18,779 bases of DNA from CAYWMP01 sp964459445 (GCA_964459445.1 CAYWMP010000118.1:1-18779), one strand, 5' to 3'; positions 1 to 8,282 are shown, counted from the stretch's first letter. Program-made: numbers and translations. The notes: generated from the sequence alone by a model not told the origin.

Positions 1-1
1 T

Positions 2-286
2 ATCGGCAGAATGGTTGAGACGATGCGCATGTTCCTGGCGATCCACGAGGCCAAGTTTCCTATTTCCATCGCCAATCCGGAGGGCGTCCGTAAACGGCTT
101 CTGGCTCAAGACAATATCGGATTCATTCCGTCTTATGCCTCGCTGCACAGGGCTAACCAGTATTTCAGTCAGGATGAAGACGTGTTCGACGTCATGCACT
201 ACGATGATCTGGGCCGGTTCAAGCGCCGGATAACCCCTTTCGTCACATGGGAACCGTTGCCCATCCTTAAACCAAGAGACGCCTGA
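2..286 (+). CDS. C-terminal fragment of an unrecognised protein (5'-truncated by window edge)
   Basis: An open frame runs from the window edge to the stop at 284-286. The internal ATG at 11 is probably not the start, because the frame is open before it and no ribosome binding site is visible. About 94 residues are seen. They are soluble-looking, with no membrane segment, and rich in charged and aromatic residues near the end (FDVMHYDDLGRFKRR, then a Pro-rich tail WEPLPILKP). I do not recognise the family. Codon use and GC look like the other chromosomal genes here. It is followed by 369 bp without a gene, so it is probably the last gene of an operon lying to the left. Confidence 0.6.
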   Translation: MGRMVETMRMFLAIHEAKFPISIANPEGVRKRLLAQDNIGFIPSYASLHRANQYFSQDEDVFDVMHYDDLGRFKRRITPFVTWEPLPILKPRDA

Positions 287-655
287 ATGGAGGCAAAGAC
301 CCCACAGACACTATAGAGGCGAGGTATCACGGTAAGGAGGTGGGATCAAGTTATCCGATAATGGTTCAGGTTAGGGCCATGCTAACTGGAAGACATGGAT
401 GATTGGATCTGATGAATTGACTTGTTTCGAGTCCAATAAGGTCTTGTATCCCAAATAGGGCACTATTCAAACCAATCGGCGGAATTGCCGAACAATTTCT
501 TCCAGTGGACTGCAAAAAGCTGCGGCCGCTGAAGAGAACGTTAGTTTCTCCTGTCTATCTTGGGCACAGGACCTAGTCGACTTGTCGTGGCTTAGCCTGT
601 CCCTATTTCTGCATTTGCTTTTCTGCAAAGAATCGAACTAAAGAAAAGGAATTTT
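287..655. other. Intergenic region, no gene recognised
   Basis: This 369-bp stretch has stops in all frames and no convincing short gene. It has a small hairpin (TCCTGT at 549-554 pairing with ACAGGA at 566-571). A second short pairing, TTTGC with GCAAA, lies at about 616-630 just before the dipeptidase ribosome binding site. A stretch near 424 resembles a tRNA T-loop, but no acceptor stem or anticodon arm surrounds it. No confident promoter was found. Confidence 0.5.
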
Positions 656-1726
656 ATGAATCGAAGAGAGTTTTTAGGGTTGTGCATAGCAAGTGGGATG
701 ACCTTCTCTTTCAGTGGATTAGCCGCTTGCAAAAGCTCTAAAGTTTCCTTGTCTCCAGAAGAGAAAGCTCAGTTAAACGGATTGATGATTGCAGATGCCC
801 ACGCCCATCCCTATCAAATGCATGGGGGTAGAGCGAACGATGAATCGACACCCACTATTGATATGATGAGGCAGGTGGGGATGGTGGCATGTCCATTTTC
901 CGCTGTTGGCGATATGGTAAAATACCCCGGCGTTCCAGGAAGACCCTATAGCCATACGCTGAATCAGCTAAAAAGGGTGAAAGGATTTGAAGAAAAAAAC
1001 AAGGTAAAACAAATTCGCAAAGCTAAGGACATACCATCATTAATAGGACTGAATGATGCTCCTGGTGCCATCATGGCTATTGAAGGTGGTGACGCCCTTG
1101 AAGGAAAACTGGATAACCTCGACAAATTCTATAATTACGGTGTGAGAATGATCACCGTAATGCACGATCACAATAATGAAATCGGTTTTCATCAGCGCTC
1201 TCAGTCGGACGGACCATTGACGCCCTTTGGAATCCAAGTTGTAGAGCGGATGAATGAATTGGGCATGATTATTGACGTAGCCCACTCCAAGACCCAAACT
1301 TTGAAAAGCATTAAAGAAGTCAGTGCAGCACCTCTGATTGATTCCCATACAAACCCCCTTCCTTTTGGTCACAAGAAATCAAGACCTTCACGACTAAGAA
1401 CCTGGTCTGAAATGGAAATTGTTGCCAAAAGCGGAGGGGTTATTTGTACGTGGCCATTGGCCTACACAAGCGAGGATGCCCCAAGAACCACTTTAAGACA
1501 TTGGGCCGAAGAGATCGTTGAAGTCAAAAAGCGTCTGGGAATTGAACATGTGGGGCTCGGTACTGATGGTGGCGGCAATCTCCCTCAAAAAGTAAAAGGC
1601 TGGAAATCAGTTCTGTCTCTGCCCAGGTTGATAAATGTCATGAGGGAAGTTGGATTGTCTCAAGATGATATTGCCGCCTATGTCGGCGGCAATTTCCTGC
1701 GGGTCCTCAAACAATCTCTGGGCTAG
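656..1726 (+). CDS. Membrane dipeptidase (peptidase M19 family), Tat-exported lipoprotein
   Basis: 356 aa. The N-terminus has a twin-arginine motif (RREFL, residues 3-7), a hydrophobic stretch and a lipobox LAAC with Cys25, so the protein is probably exported folded by Tat and lipid-anchored. The M19 metallo-dipeptidase fold is indicated by DAHAHP (47-52), IEGGDAL (142-148), IIDVAHS (205-211), IDSHTNPLPFGH (228-239), VGLGTDGGG (299-307) and GGNFLRVL (344-351). Probable metal and active-site residues by family comparison are His49, Glu143, His210, His231 and Asp304. The first motif reads H-x-H (His49, His51), whereas characterised renal-dipeptidase-type members have H-x-D. The family hydrolyses dipeptides or related amides; the substrate here is unknown. 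The start is the ATG after AAAGGA. It stands alone and converges on the MttB-like gene. Confidence 0.9.
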   Translation: MNRREFLGLCIASGMTFSFSGLAACKSSKVSLSPEEKAQLNGLMIADAHAHPYQMHGGRANDESTPTIDMMRQVGMVACPFSAVGDMVKYPGVPGRPYSHTLNQLKRVKGFEEKNKVKQIRKAKDIPSLIGLNDAPGAIMAIEGGDALEGKLDNLDKFYNYGVRMITVMHDHNNEIGFHQRSQSDGPLTPFGIQVVERMNELGMIIDVAHSKTQTLKSIKEVSAAPLIDSHTNPLPFGHKKSRPSRLRTWSEMEIVAKSGGVICTWPLAYTSEDAPRTTLRHWAEEIVEVKKRLGIEHVGLGTDGGGNLPQKVKGWKSVLSLPRLINVMREVGLSQDDIAAYVGGNFLRVLKQSLG

Positions 1727-1937
1727 TTTATGCACAAGAGATCCTCAAAAGGCCTCGAATCGGAAAAGGGAAGGACCATACTTTTGATGTGGATGAATAC
1801 CGGTTAGGCTCTTTCTTGGTTCCCGTTCATGAAATAACTGAGAGCCTTGTTTCTTGGACGCTTTAGGTAGGTGTCGAAAAAGTGGGCAAAACCGCCGCAG
1901 GAATATTTTATATCCAAACCAGATCCCAAGGTCCCTG

Positions 1938-3359
1938 TCATTCGTTTTTGCGCATGGTAACAAACTCGGACAACTCCGACTCGAGTGCCGGGTCGATTTC
2001 CGGTTTTTCATAGTTGGCCAATCGTTGGTTAAAGATGTCCGAGGCGCTCTCATCAACGCGTTTTGCGCCATTTGATAGCCAGTTGTCATAATCTTGCACG
2101 GTCATCAATTCGGGCAGGAAGAAGGCCGTACGGCAAAGTTCGAAGGTTTCAGGCCGGGACAGATAGTTGCCGCCAATACCAACCTTTTTGATCGAATCCA
2201 GGTCAATGGAAGCATCGCTGATTTCAACCGGTTCAATCATTTTTTTTATCATACCGCAAAGCTCTTCATCGATGATATATTTCTCATAACTCATGGCAAG
2301 ATAAGAACTTAAAATGCCGCAGGCATGCATGATGAAGTTGACCCCACTGCGAACCGCAGTGATAAGGGCGAAAGTCGATTGGACGCCAGCTTGGGCGTCC
2401 GGAAAGTTGGCATCGGTCAGGCTCCCACCGCTTCGACCGGGCAGCTGGTAGAAACGGGCTATCTGCGCGGTGCAGGACGCCATCATTGAGAATTCCGGGG
2501 CCCCGATGGACAAACCTCCTGTCCGCATATCCATCGGAGACGAGGTGGAGCCGTAAATGATTGGAACACCCGGATTGACAAGTTGAGCCAGAGTCAAACC
2601 GGCAAGAATTTCGGCGTTTTGCAAAGCAAGAATACCTGCCAGGTTAACGGGGCCGGTGGCCCCGGCCATGGTCAGCGTAGCCAAAATACACGCCTGTCCA
2701 AAGCGCGCCATTTCGATGAGAGATCCCGCCATTTCTTCCGAGAATTGAAGGGGAGAAAGCGAGTTAATAAGTGAGACCATTACCGGCGAGTCCTTGATTT
2801 TATCTTCACCTCCCCAAACCATTCCAGCCATCTTGATACAGTCTCTGGCTCCTTGTCTGGAAACGGGGCTGCCCATGAACGGCTTGTCACACAGGACAAT
2901 GCTGGACAAAATCATATCCAAATAAGCCGTGCCGGGTGAAACGTCGGAGGGTTCCACCATCATAAATCCGTTCATGTCGATATACTTGGAGGTCTGAACC
3001 AGTTTACAGAAATTATCATAGTCTTCCATAGTGGCATTGCGCCGCCGGCCGTCAGGTGTAATGACAAAGGGAGGCCCGTAACCGGGTAAAAAAGCAAAAT
3101 CATCGCCCCCAATTTGAAGGTTATGCGCCGTATTCCTAGCGGTAAGAGTAAAGCGTTCCGGCGCAGATTCTAAGGCCCTGGCGATATCATTTTCTGAAAA
3201 TACGACGATTTTTCCATCTACCTTAAAACCATTTTTTCTAAATATTTCAATTGATTCCTCTTCATTAAAAGCCACACCCACGTTGGAAAGAATATCCATG
3301 GAGGCATCATGAATATTCGTCATTTGTTCCCTGCTAAGCGTCGGCATTCTATCATACAT
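1938..3359 (-). CDS. Trimethylamine methyltransferase (MttB) family protein, non-pyrrolysine type
   Basis: 473 aa, close to the usual length of the MttB superfamily. Family signatures are the N-terminal REQMTNIHDASMDILSNVGV helix, MAGATGPVNLAG (231-242), GSTSSPMDMRTGG (270-282) and a C-terminal half typical of the TIM-barrel corrinoid methyltransferases. The reading frame is uninterrupted with no in-frame TAG, so this is not the pyrrolysine-containing trimethylamine enzyme. Characterised non-Pyl relatives demethylate quaternary amines such as glycine betaine, proline betaine or carnitine and pass the methyl group to a corrinoid protein. No corrinoid protein (MttC type) or methylcobamide:tetrahydrofolate methyltransferase is present nearby, so substrate and partner are unknown. 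The start has a strong upstream AAGGAGG (3365-3371 on the complement). It is convergent with the dipeptidase gene. Confidence 0.9.
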   Translation of the reverse strand: MYDRMPTLSREQMTNIHDASMDILSNVGVAFNEEESIEIFRKNGFKVDGKIVVFSENDIARALESAPERFTLTARNTAHNLQIGGDDFAFLPGYGPPFVITPDGRRRNATMEDYDNFCKLVQTSKYIDMNGFMMVEPSDVSPGTAYLDMILSSIVLCDKPFMGSPVSRQGARDCIKMAGMVWGGEDKIKDSPVMVSLINSLSPLQFSEEMAGSLIEMARFGQACILATLTMAGATGPVNLAGILALQNAEILAGLTLAQLVNPGVPIIYGSTSSPMDMRTGGLSIGAPEFSMMASCTAQIARFYQLPGRSGGSLTDANFPDAQAGVQSTFALITAVRSGVNFIMHACGILSSYLAMSYEKYIIDEELCGMIKKMIEPVEISDASIDLDSIKKVGIGGNYLSRPETFELCRTAFFLPELMTVQDYDNWLSNGAKRVDESASDIFNQRLANYEKPEIDPALESELSEFVTMRKNE

Positions 3360-3811
3360 AGCCTTCCTCCTTGAATATGGGCGCAGACCCCCTCTTTGAT
3401 TTCGTCTCAGGGACTATTGCTGTCGGAAGAAAAACTTATACCTGATTTGGCCTCAGATGTCTTTAGCATATTGCAGAACGAATCAAAGTTTTCCTTTTGC
3501 GGGAGTATGAATTTGGGCAAAAAGCCTTTAGTAGTCCTAAAACACGGAGATGAACATTTGGAACATCAAGTCTTGGTCCTGAGAGGAATTCTGAAGAGTG
3601 GTCAATTAATTTGGCATGTTTCGGGCTTTGGAATGCCAAACCCTCAGCGATTAAGGTCAGGCAGTAGATGGTTAATGGCTTCGTGGATAGTTGCGATGAA
3701 AAGAACAACGGACGCTGAGCGAGCAATCAATGGTTTCTTGCCCGCCTCTGTGAAATGGTCATTTTTAGTGAGCTTCACAGGGCGGGCAACCGACCATACG
3801 TTTCTCAGAAC
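3360..3811. other. Gene-poor region with a long imperfect hairpin
   Basis: No supported gene lies here. A 158-codon open frame on the plus strand (3396-3872, TTG start) and an 87-codon frame on the minus strand overlap each other. Neither has a ribosome binding site or a recognisable composition, and I treat both as chance. The clearest structure is a hairpin at 3738-3789, listed separately. Confidence 0.5.
3738..3789. repeat. Long hairpin (16-bp stem with one bulge)
   Basis: TTGCCCGCC (3738-3746) pairs with GGCGGGCAA (3781-3789), and CTGTGAA (3748-3754) pairs with TTCACAG (3774-3780). A single T at 3747 bulges and the loop is 19 nt. There is no T-tract on either side, so it is not a simple intrinsic terminator. 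It resembles a REP-like or other palindromic intergenic element. Only one copy is seen in this window. Confidence 0.6.
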
Positions 3812-3994
3812 CTATTCCGTCCCAGTCTTTTGCATAAGCGGAAGGGGTGCAGGGATCATAATTACATTGTAAGGATTCTTGGTATTTAGGGGCTCCTGTC
3901 TTTGGAGTTCCTTTTGTCGAAGCTGTCTTTTATTTTCAATTTGACAAGGACTGCATTGCTCTTGGATCAGACCGTGTTTGCATCTAATAGCCAT
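3812..3994 (-). CDS. Small Cys/His protein, possible zinc-binding
   Basis: 60 aa. The start ATG at 3992-3994 is preceded on the minus strand by AGGAG about 9 nt upstream, which is the main reason for accepting the gene. The N-terminus reads RCKHGLIQEQCSPC, placing Cys5, His7, Cys14 and Cys17 as a C-x-H-x6-C-x2-C cluster that could hold one zinc. It is followed by a very basic, glutamine-rich helix (residues 18-36) and a low-complexity tail. Small bacterial proteins with a CxHG...CxxC head exist as hypothetical families; I cannot assign a role. It has no obvious operon partner and is divergent from the SerA-like gene. Confidence 0.55.
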   Translation of the reverse strand: MAIRCKHGLIQEQCSPCQIENKRQLRQKELQRQEPLNTKNPYNVIMIPAPLPLMQKTGTE

Positions 3995-4065
3995 TTATTG
4001 TTTCTCCTATGTATTTAATATGCATACAAAAATGCTTCACCAAAAAAACTTGCCTCAAATGAAAC

Positions 4066-4087
4066 AACCAGGCCCAAGGGCCTGGTT
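4066..4087. terminator. Strong hairpin in the 306-bp gap before the SerA-like gene
   Basis: AACCAGGCCC (4066-4075) and GGGCCTGGTT (4078-4087) form a perfect 10-bp GC-rich stem with a 2-nt loop. On the plus strand it is followed by TGAGAAATTTC, so a proper U-tract is lacking. It could be a bidirectional terminator insulating the SerA-like gene, or a leader structure for the divergent small protein. The rest of 3995-4300 is AT-rich and shows no other gene. Confidence 0.4.
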
Positions 4088-4300
4088 TGAGAAATTTCAA
4101 TTAGGGAGCTTTTGGAAAAGAGGGAGTAATAGACAATGCAACGCGGGCTGTCAAGAAAAGAATTCAAAAAAAAGGCTGTTTTTCTCCATTATTGTGAAGA
4201 TTTGAAATAGATGGATTGGCTAATATGTGATAAAGGGGGATGATAAAAAGGCATTTTGCCGGACCTTGAAAACAATTTATTCTAAACAAAGGAGAGGGAA

Positions 4301-5251
4301 ATGAAAGTTCTGGTTGCTGATTCTATGAGTGATGAAGGTGTCAAGATTCTTAAGGAAGCTGATATTGAAGCTGATGTTAACGTGGGACTGGATCCTGGAG
4401 AACTCAAGGAGATCATTGGCGACTACCATGGGATGATGGTTCGTTCTGCAACCAAATTGACACCGGAAATTCTCGAAGCAGCCACAAACCTCAAAATCGT
4501 CGCCCGCGCAGGTACCGGTGTTGACAACATCAATCTACAAGCCGCCACTGAGAAAGGCGTAACGGTGGTGAACACGCCGGGTCAGAACTCAAACGCGGTG
4601 GCTGAACTGACCATAGGCCTCATGTTGGCGCTCAGTCGACATATCCCTCAAGGGACGGCCAGTCTCAAGGCCTGCCAGTGGGAGAAGAAGAGTCTCATGG
4701 GACGCGAGATATCCGGCAAGACTCTGGGTCTTATCGGAATTGGAAATATCGGCTCTATCGTTGCTCGCATGGCAAAGGGATTTCAGATGAAAGTCGTTGC
4801 CTATGATCCCTTTGTTGACAAGCCTACGGCCGCAGAGGCCGGCATAGAGTTACTCGACAATCTTGAGGAGTTGCTTGGTGTTTCAGATTATATCAGTCTC
4901 CATCTCCCAAAGAACGAGCAAACAGCCATGCTTATCAATGAAGAGCGCATATCCAGGATGCGAGATGGGGCCTTTCTCATATGCGCGGCCAGGGGCGGCA
5001 TCGTGGATGAGGCGGCTTTGAACAACGCTCTGGAATCCGGAAAACTTGCCGGAGCGGCTCTAGATGTCTTTGCTACCGAACCTCCGGGCGCCTGTGCGCT
5101 CATGGATTGTCAGAATTTCATTTGTACCCCTCATATAGGGGCATCCACGCAGGAAGCCCAGGTGAATGTAGCAGTTGCCGCAGCCGAGCAGGTTCGCGAT
5201 TTTTTGCTTGAGGGAAAAGCAGCTCACATCGTCAATCCTCCGAAACAGTAG
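4301..5251 (+). CDS. D-3-phosphoglycerate dehydrogenase-like 2-hydroxyacid dehydrogenase (short form)
   Basis: 316 aa. D-2-hydroxyacid dehydrogenase fold: RAGTGVDNINL (69-79) in the substrate domain, Rossmann motif GIGNIG (146-151) with Asp169 at the end of beta-2 favouring NAD, then LHLPKN (200-205), and the catalytic residues Arg231 (CAARGGIVDEAAL), Glu260 (DVFATEPP) and His278 (TPHIGAST). By family it oxidises or reduces a D-2-hydroxyacid / 2-keto acid pair; the closest pattern is 3-phosphoglycerate dehydrogenase of serine synthesis. It lacks the C-terminal ACT and intervening domains of long SerA, so feedback control by serine is not expected, and another hydroxyacid substrate is possible. 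The start ATG follows AAAGGAGAGGG. No serine-pathway neighbour is present. Confidence 0.88.
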   Translation: MKVLVADSMSDEGVKILKEADIEADVNVGLDPGELKEIIGDYHGMMVRSATKLTPEILEAATNLKIVARAGTGVDNINLQAATEKGVTVVNTPGQNSNAVAELTIGLMLALSRHIPQGTASLKACQWEKKSLMGREISGKTLGLIGIGNIGSIVARMAKGFQMKVVAYDPFVDKPTAAEAGIELLDNLEELLGVSDYISLHLPKNEQTAMLINEERISRMRDGAFLICAARGGIVDEAALNNALESGKLAGAALDVFATEPPGACALMDCQNFICTPHIGASTQEAQVNVAVAAAEQVRDFLLEGKAAHIVNPPKQ

Positions 5252-5259
5252 GATAACCT

Positions 5260-5290
5260 GGGGCGTCCCATACGGCTTTTGGGATGCCCC
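5260..5290 (+). terminator. Hairpin after the SerA-like gene
   Basis: GGGGCGTCCCA (5260-5270) pairs with TGGGATGCCCC (5280-5290) over 11 positions, including one G-T pair, with a 9-nt loop. It begins 9 nt after the dehydrogenase stop. It has no following T-tract and lies only 13 nt upstream of the chosen AraC start, so it could be a weak terminator or a leader structure for the regulator. Confidence 0.45.
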
Positions 5291-5303
5291 ATATGCCATC
5301 CGA

Positions 5304-6404
5304 ATGGTCGAGTCATTCGACATATTCCAACAAATAATTACCATCCTACCTCTTTTGGGCTTTTTTTTATCTCTCCTAATGGCCATTGGTCAGCTGCTAA
5401 TCAAATCCAGATCAACAAAGAATCTCGTCTTCTTTGGCCTCTTCGCAGATTTTGCCCTTCTTGAGATTCAATCCTTTGGGTTTAAGTCCAATCTTTTTGT
5501 TAATGCCTGGTTCCTGGATATATTATTTGTTCCGGCAGTATTTTTGTTCGGGCCGTTTTTGTATTTCTTTTCTCGCTTTTCTTTAGAAAAGGATTTTCAT
5601 CTCCGTTTTGTCCAAATGATTCATTTCATCCCAGCCATGCTTTCGACCCTTGTCGCGGCTTATGTCGTGACCCGTTACCCATTGACCCGGGTAGCATTTA
5701 CCCAACTGCATTTTTTCAATTCAAAAGTGATGTATCTCGAATCCGTAGGTTGGTTGGCGTCTCTTTTTTATATGGGGTTGATTGCGAGAGCCATGATTAC
5801 AAAGGCCGTATGGGATCGGAGCGTATTGAAGAATGAACCGGCTGCAAGGGTTGTTATGTTTCTCTTTGTGCTTTTCGCAATGACCTATTTATCGGATCTT
5901 TTGATCGTCCTGACGAAAAAGTTCTTCTTCGCCGATCTTTCAATTCTCTTGCTCACCACCGGGATTGTTTTCCTGTTTTTCATCAACTTTCGCTACCCTC
6001 ATTTCTATCAAACGATTCAGGAGATCGTTATCAGGGAAAAACAAAAGAGGTCCTATTTAAATGGTTTGGATTTGTCCAAAATCCAAGACAATTTGAAGAA
6101 TCTCATGTCTGGAGATGAACTTTTTCGCGACGAGGATTTATCATTGCCCAGCCTTGCCGAAAAGGCGAGCCTCACAAACCATCAGCTATCCCAATTCCTA
6201 AACAAAGAAATGGGCAAAGGTTTTAAAACCTATGTGAACGAATATAGAATTGAAAAGGCTAAAAAGCTCCTTATTGAGGACAGAACAGCGTCGGTTCTAT
6301 CCATCGCCTTCGAGGTCGGATTCAAATCAAAATCCTCCTTCAATGCCGTTTTCAGAGAGCTTACCGGCATGACCCCGACAGGTTTTCGAAAAGAAACCCC
6401 ATAA
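5304..6404 (+). CDS. Membrane-bound AraC-family transcriptional regulator
   Basis: 366 aa from the ATG at 5304. A longer frame back to 5175 would overlap the dehydrogenase gene and run through the hairpin, so I prefer the later start, although its ribosome binding site is weak. Residues about 10-230 form six or seven hydrophobic segments, for example ILPLLGFFLSLLMAIG, FVPAVFLFGPFLYFF and ILLLTTGIVFLFFINF. A linker follows, then an AraC/XylS DNA-binding domain (about 265-366) with two helix-turn-helix units: SLAEKASLTNHQLSQFLN (283-300), then VLSIAFEVGFKSKSSFNAVF (331-350) and the signature TGMTPTGFR (354-362). The layout is that of sensors that bind DNA from the membrane; the signal is unknown. 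The downstream small membrane protein gene is a plausible target or partner by proximity only. Confidence 0.85.
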   Translation: MVESFDIFQQIITILPLLGFFLSLLMAIGQLLIKSRSTKNLVFFGLFADFALLEIQSFGFKSNLFVNAWFLDILFVPAVFLFGPFLYFFSRFSLEKDFHLRFVQMIHFIPAMLSTLVAAYVVTRYPLTRVAFTQLHFFNSKVMYLESVGWLASLFYMGLIARAMITKAVWDRSVLKNEPAARVVMFLFVLFAMTYLSDLLIVLTKKFFFADLSILLLTTGIVFLFFINFRYPHFYQTIQEIVIREKQKRSYLNGLDLSKIQDNLKNLMSGDELFRDEDLSLPSLAEKASLTNHQLSQFLNKEMGKGFKTYVNEYRIEKAKKLLIEDRTASVLSIAFEVGFKSKSSFNAVFRELTGMTPTGFRKETP

Positions 6405-6504
6405 AACCTCCTTTTTTTTAGTCCCATGTTATAACTCCGGTCGATTCTCGCCGCTTTGATCTGTACATTGACAGGCATAATTGTTTGAAAGGAGGAGAAT
6501 CAAA

Positions 6505-6771
6505 ATGAAACTCAACATCAAGGCATTTGCCCTAACGTCAGGAATTGTGTGGGGGGTTGGTCTTTTCCTTTTGACCTTGTGGATTATGGCCTTTGATGGT
6601 GCAACGGGTGAACCAACCCTTTTAGGACGGCTGTATCGGGGTTATAGCATTTCTCCGGGAGGAAGCATCATCGGGTTGATCTGGGGTTTTGCTGATGGTC
6701 TAATATTCGGAGCCATCTTTGCCTGGCTCTATAATATCGTATCCATGCGCTATTCGGAACAGACACCTTAG
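6505..6771 (+). CDS. Small two-helix membrane protein (often annotated 'bacteriophage holin'-like)
   Basis: 88 aa from the ATG at 6505, which follows a strong AAAGGAGGAG (6488-6497). An upstream TTG at 6481 would place the ribosome binding site inside the gene. Two hydrophobic helices are predicted, at about residues 10-27 (SGIVWGVGLFLLTLWIMAF) and 54-75 (SIIGLIWGFADGLIFGAIFA). They are joined by a loop containing FDGATGEPTLLGRLYRGY and ISPGG. I recognise this as a small chromosomal family that databases often label as holin-like; there is no phage context here, so a lysis role is not supported. Its position 100 bp after the membrane AraC regulator may be meaningful. Confidence 0.75.
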   Translation: MKLNIKAFALTSGIVWGVGLFLLTLWIMAFDGATGEPTLLGRLYRGYSISPGGSIIGLIWGFADGLIFGAIFAWLYNIVSMRYSEQTP

Positions 6772-7034
6772 GAATCCCTCGGCTACTTCATCCGGGCGAC
6801 CTGAATCCGGTTACCTCCTTGGTTAATGTAAACCCGGAACTTGGACAAATCGTTCCGTGAAAACTTGAAATGTATCCAAATCGTGAAAATAATCAAAGGA
6901 GTGCATTTTTTCCCGGGAAGATCATTATTCAAGAGATAGGCGAAGCGATTGCCAGGCATAAATAATAAATCATGCAGCGCAATTTATTCTGAAGGTTTCA
7001 TGATAAAATGCAGACAATTACGGAGAGCTAAAAC

Positions 7035-8282
7035 ATGTCATCAAAAAATAAAAACTGCTCTAGAAGGGATTTTCTGAAAATCACAGGTGCTGCGGGTGTT
7101 GGATCCATTTTAACCTCAATGGGTAACCTTGCAAATGCAACGGACAAATCTGAGACGAAAACTGGCGGGCCAAGGATTATGCCAACCCGGCCTTTTGGGA
7201 AAACCGGCGTAAACGTCCCGATCCTGGGGTTGGGGGGAAGTCAGGATTTGATGTCAAAACAACTCCTGTTAAGACAAGCTCAAAAAATGGGGGTGACCTA
7301 TTGGGATACGGCCCATAAATATGAAGGGGGTAAAAGCGAAGAGGCTATTGGGAAATATTTTGGTCGATACCCTGATAATCGGAAAAGGGCCTTTTTGGTT
7401 ACCAAGACGAATTCATCGGATCCGGTGAGGATGTCCCAACATCTTGATACCTCTCTCAAAAGACTCAAGACTTCCTATATTGATTTGTATTTGATTCACG
7501 GTGTTTCCAATGTAATAAATGAAATCGACAAAAATACGAAAGCCTGGGTTGAAAAGGCAAAGGCCAAAGGCAAGATTCGACTTTTTGGATTCAGTACCCA
7601 CCGGAACATGGAACAGTGCCTCATGGATGCCGCCAGGTTGGGATGGATCGACGGCATTATGACCAGCTATAATTATCGGTTGATGCATGCCGATGCCATG
7701 AAAAGGGCTGTGGATGCCTGTGCAAAGGTGGGTATTGGTTTGACCGCCATGAAAACTCAAGCCCCTTTCTTTGCCCGCTTTTATGCAGATGTTGGCAAGG
7801 AGAACGATTCTGCCACAAAACTCACCGAGGAATTCATGGCAAAGGGTTTTACCCCGGAGCAGGCCAAACTTAAAGCTGTATGGGAGAATCCAAACATCGC
7901 CTGCATCTGCTCGGAGATGCCGAACATGACCATTTTGCAGGCCAACGTGGCCGCGGCTTTTGATAAGACCGAATTGTCCTTTCAAGACAAAGGACTTCTG
8001 GAGCGATACGCCCGGGAGACTTCCTATGGGTATTGCGCGGGTTGCGGGAGCCGTTGTGAATCAGCGGTGAATGAAAGGATTCCAATCAGCGACATTATGC
8101 GATGTCTCATGTACCGCAACGGTTATGGAGAGACTGAACGGGCCAGAGGCGTTTTTCGGGAGCTCCCATTGCCGCCCCTCAGGCGGATTGCGGCTATTGA
8201 TTTTTCCCAGGCGGAAAAAGTTTGTCCTCAAAAAATGCCTATAGCCAGGTTGATAGAAAAGGCCTGTGAGGAGCTTGTATAG
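7035..8282 (+). CDS. Tat-exported aldo/keto reductase with C-terminal iron-sulfur-like cysteine cluster
   Basis: 415 aa. The N-terminus carries a twin-arginine signal (SRRDFLK, 9-15, then a hydrophobic stretch to about 28). The aldo/keto reductase barrel follows: RPFGKTGVNVPILGLGG (52-68), DTAHKY with Asp91 and Tyr96, Lys124 (LVTKTN) and His155 (YLIHG), giving the usual D-Y-K-H tetrad, and GFSTHRN (185-191). The C-terminal extension has Cys334, Cys337 and Cys341 (CAGCGSRC) and Cys397 in a CP pair, matching the 4Fe-4S tail seen in bacterial AKR subfamilies, with one spacing wider than the usual CxxCxxC. It is probably a periplasmic redox enzyme; the substrate is unknown. A ribosome binding site GGAGA precedes the ATG. 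The next gene starts immediately after its stop codon, so the two are surely co-translated. Confidence 0.88.
   Translation: MSSKNKNCSRRDFLKITGAAGVGSILTSMGNLANATDKSETKTGGPRIMPTRPFGKTGVNVPILGLGGSQDLMSKQLLLRQAQKMGVTYWDTAHKYEGGKSEEAIGKYFGRYPDNRKRAFLVTKTNSSDPVRMSQHLDTSLKRLKTSYIDLYLIHGVSNVINEIDKNTKAWVEKAKAKGKIRLFGFSTHRNMEQCLMDAARLGWIDGIMTSYNYRLMHADAMKRAVDACAKVGIGLTAMKTQAPFFARFYADVGKENDSATKLTEEFMAKGFTPEQAKLKAVWENPNIACICSEMPNMTILQANVAAAFDKTELSFQDKGLLERYARETSYGYCAGCGSRCESAVNERIPISDIMRCLMYRNGYGETERARGVFRELPLPPLRRIAAIDFSQAEKVCPQKMPIARLIEKACEELV

Noticed and set aside
410..460. tRNA-like T-loop sequence (GTTTCGAGTCC)
   Set aside because: No acceptor stem, anticodon arm or D arm can be formed around it.
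1745..2089. 114-codon minus-strand open frame at the end of the MttB-like gene
   Set aside because: Lies mostly out of frame within the MttB-like coding sequence on the same strand, with arginine/serine-rich composition typical of a shadow frame.
3463..3726. 87-codon open frame on the minus strand
   Set aside because: Overlaps the other frame, lacks a ribosome binding site and shows no family features.
3396..3872. 158-codon open frame on the plus strand
   Set aside because: TTG start without a ribosome binding site, no recognisable domain, and it overlaps a hairpin and the end of the small minus-strand gene with its own ribosome binding site.
6505..6771. Prophage lysis module suggested by holin-like annotation of the family
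   Set aside because: No endolysin, spanin or other phage gene is nearby, and the family is widespread in chromosomes.
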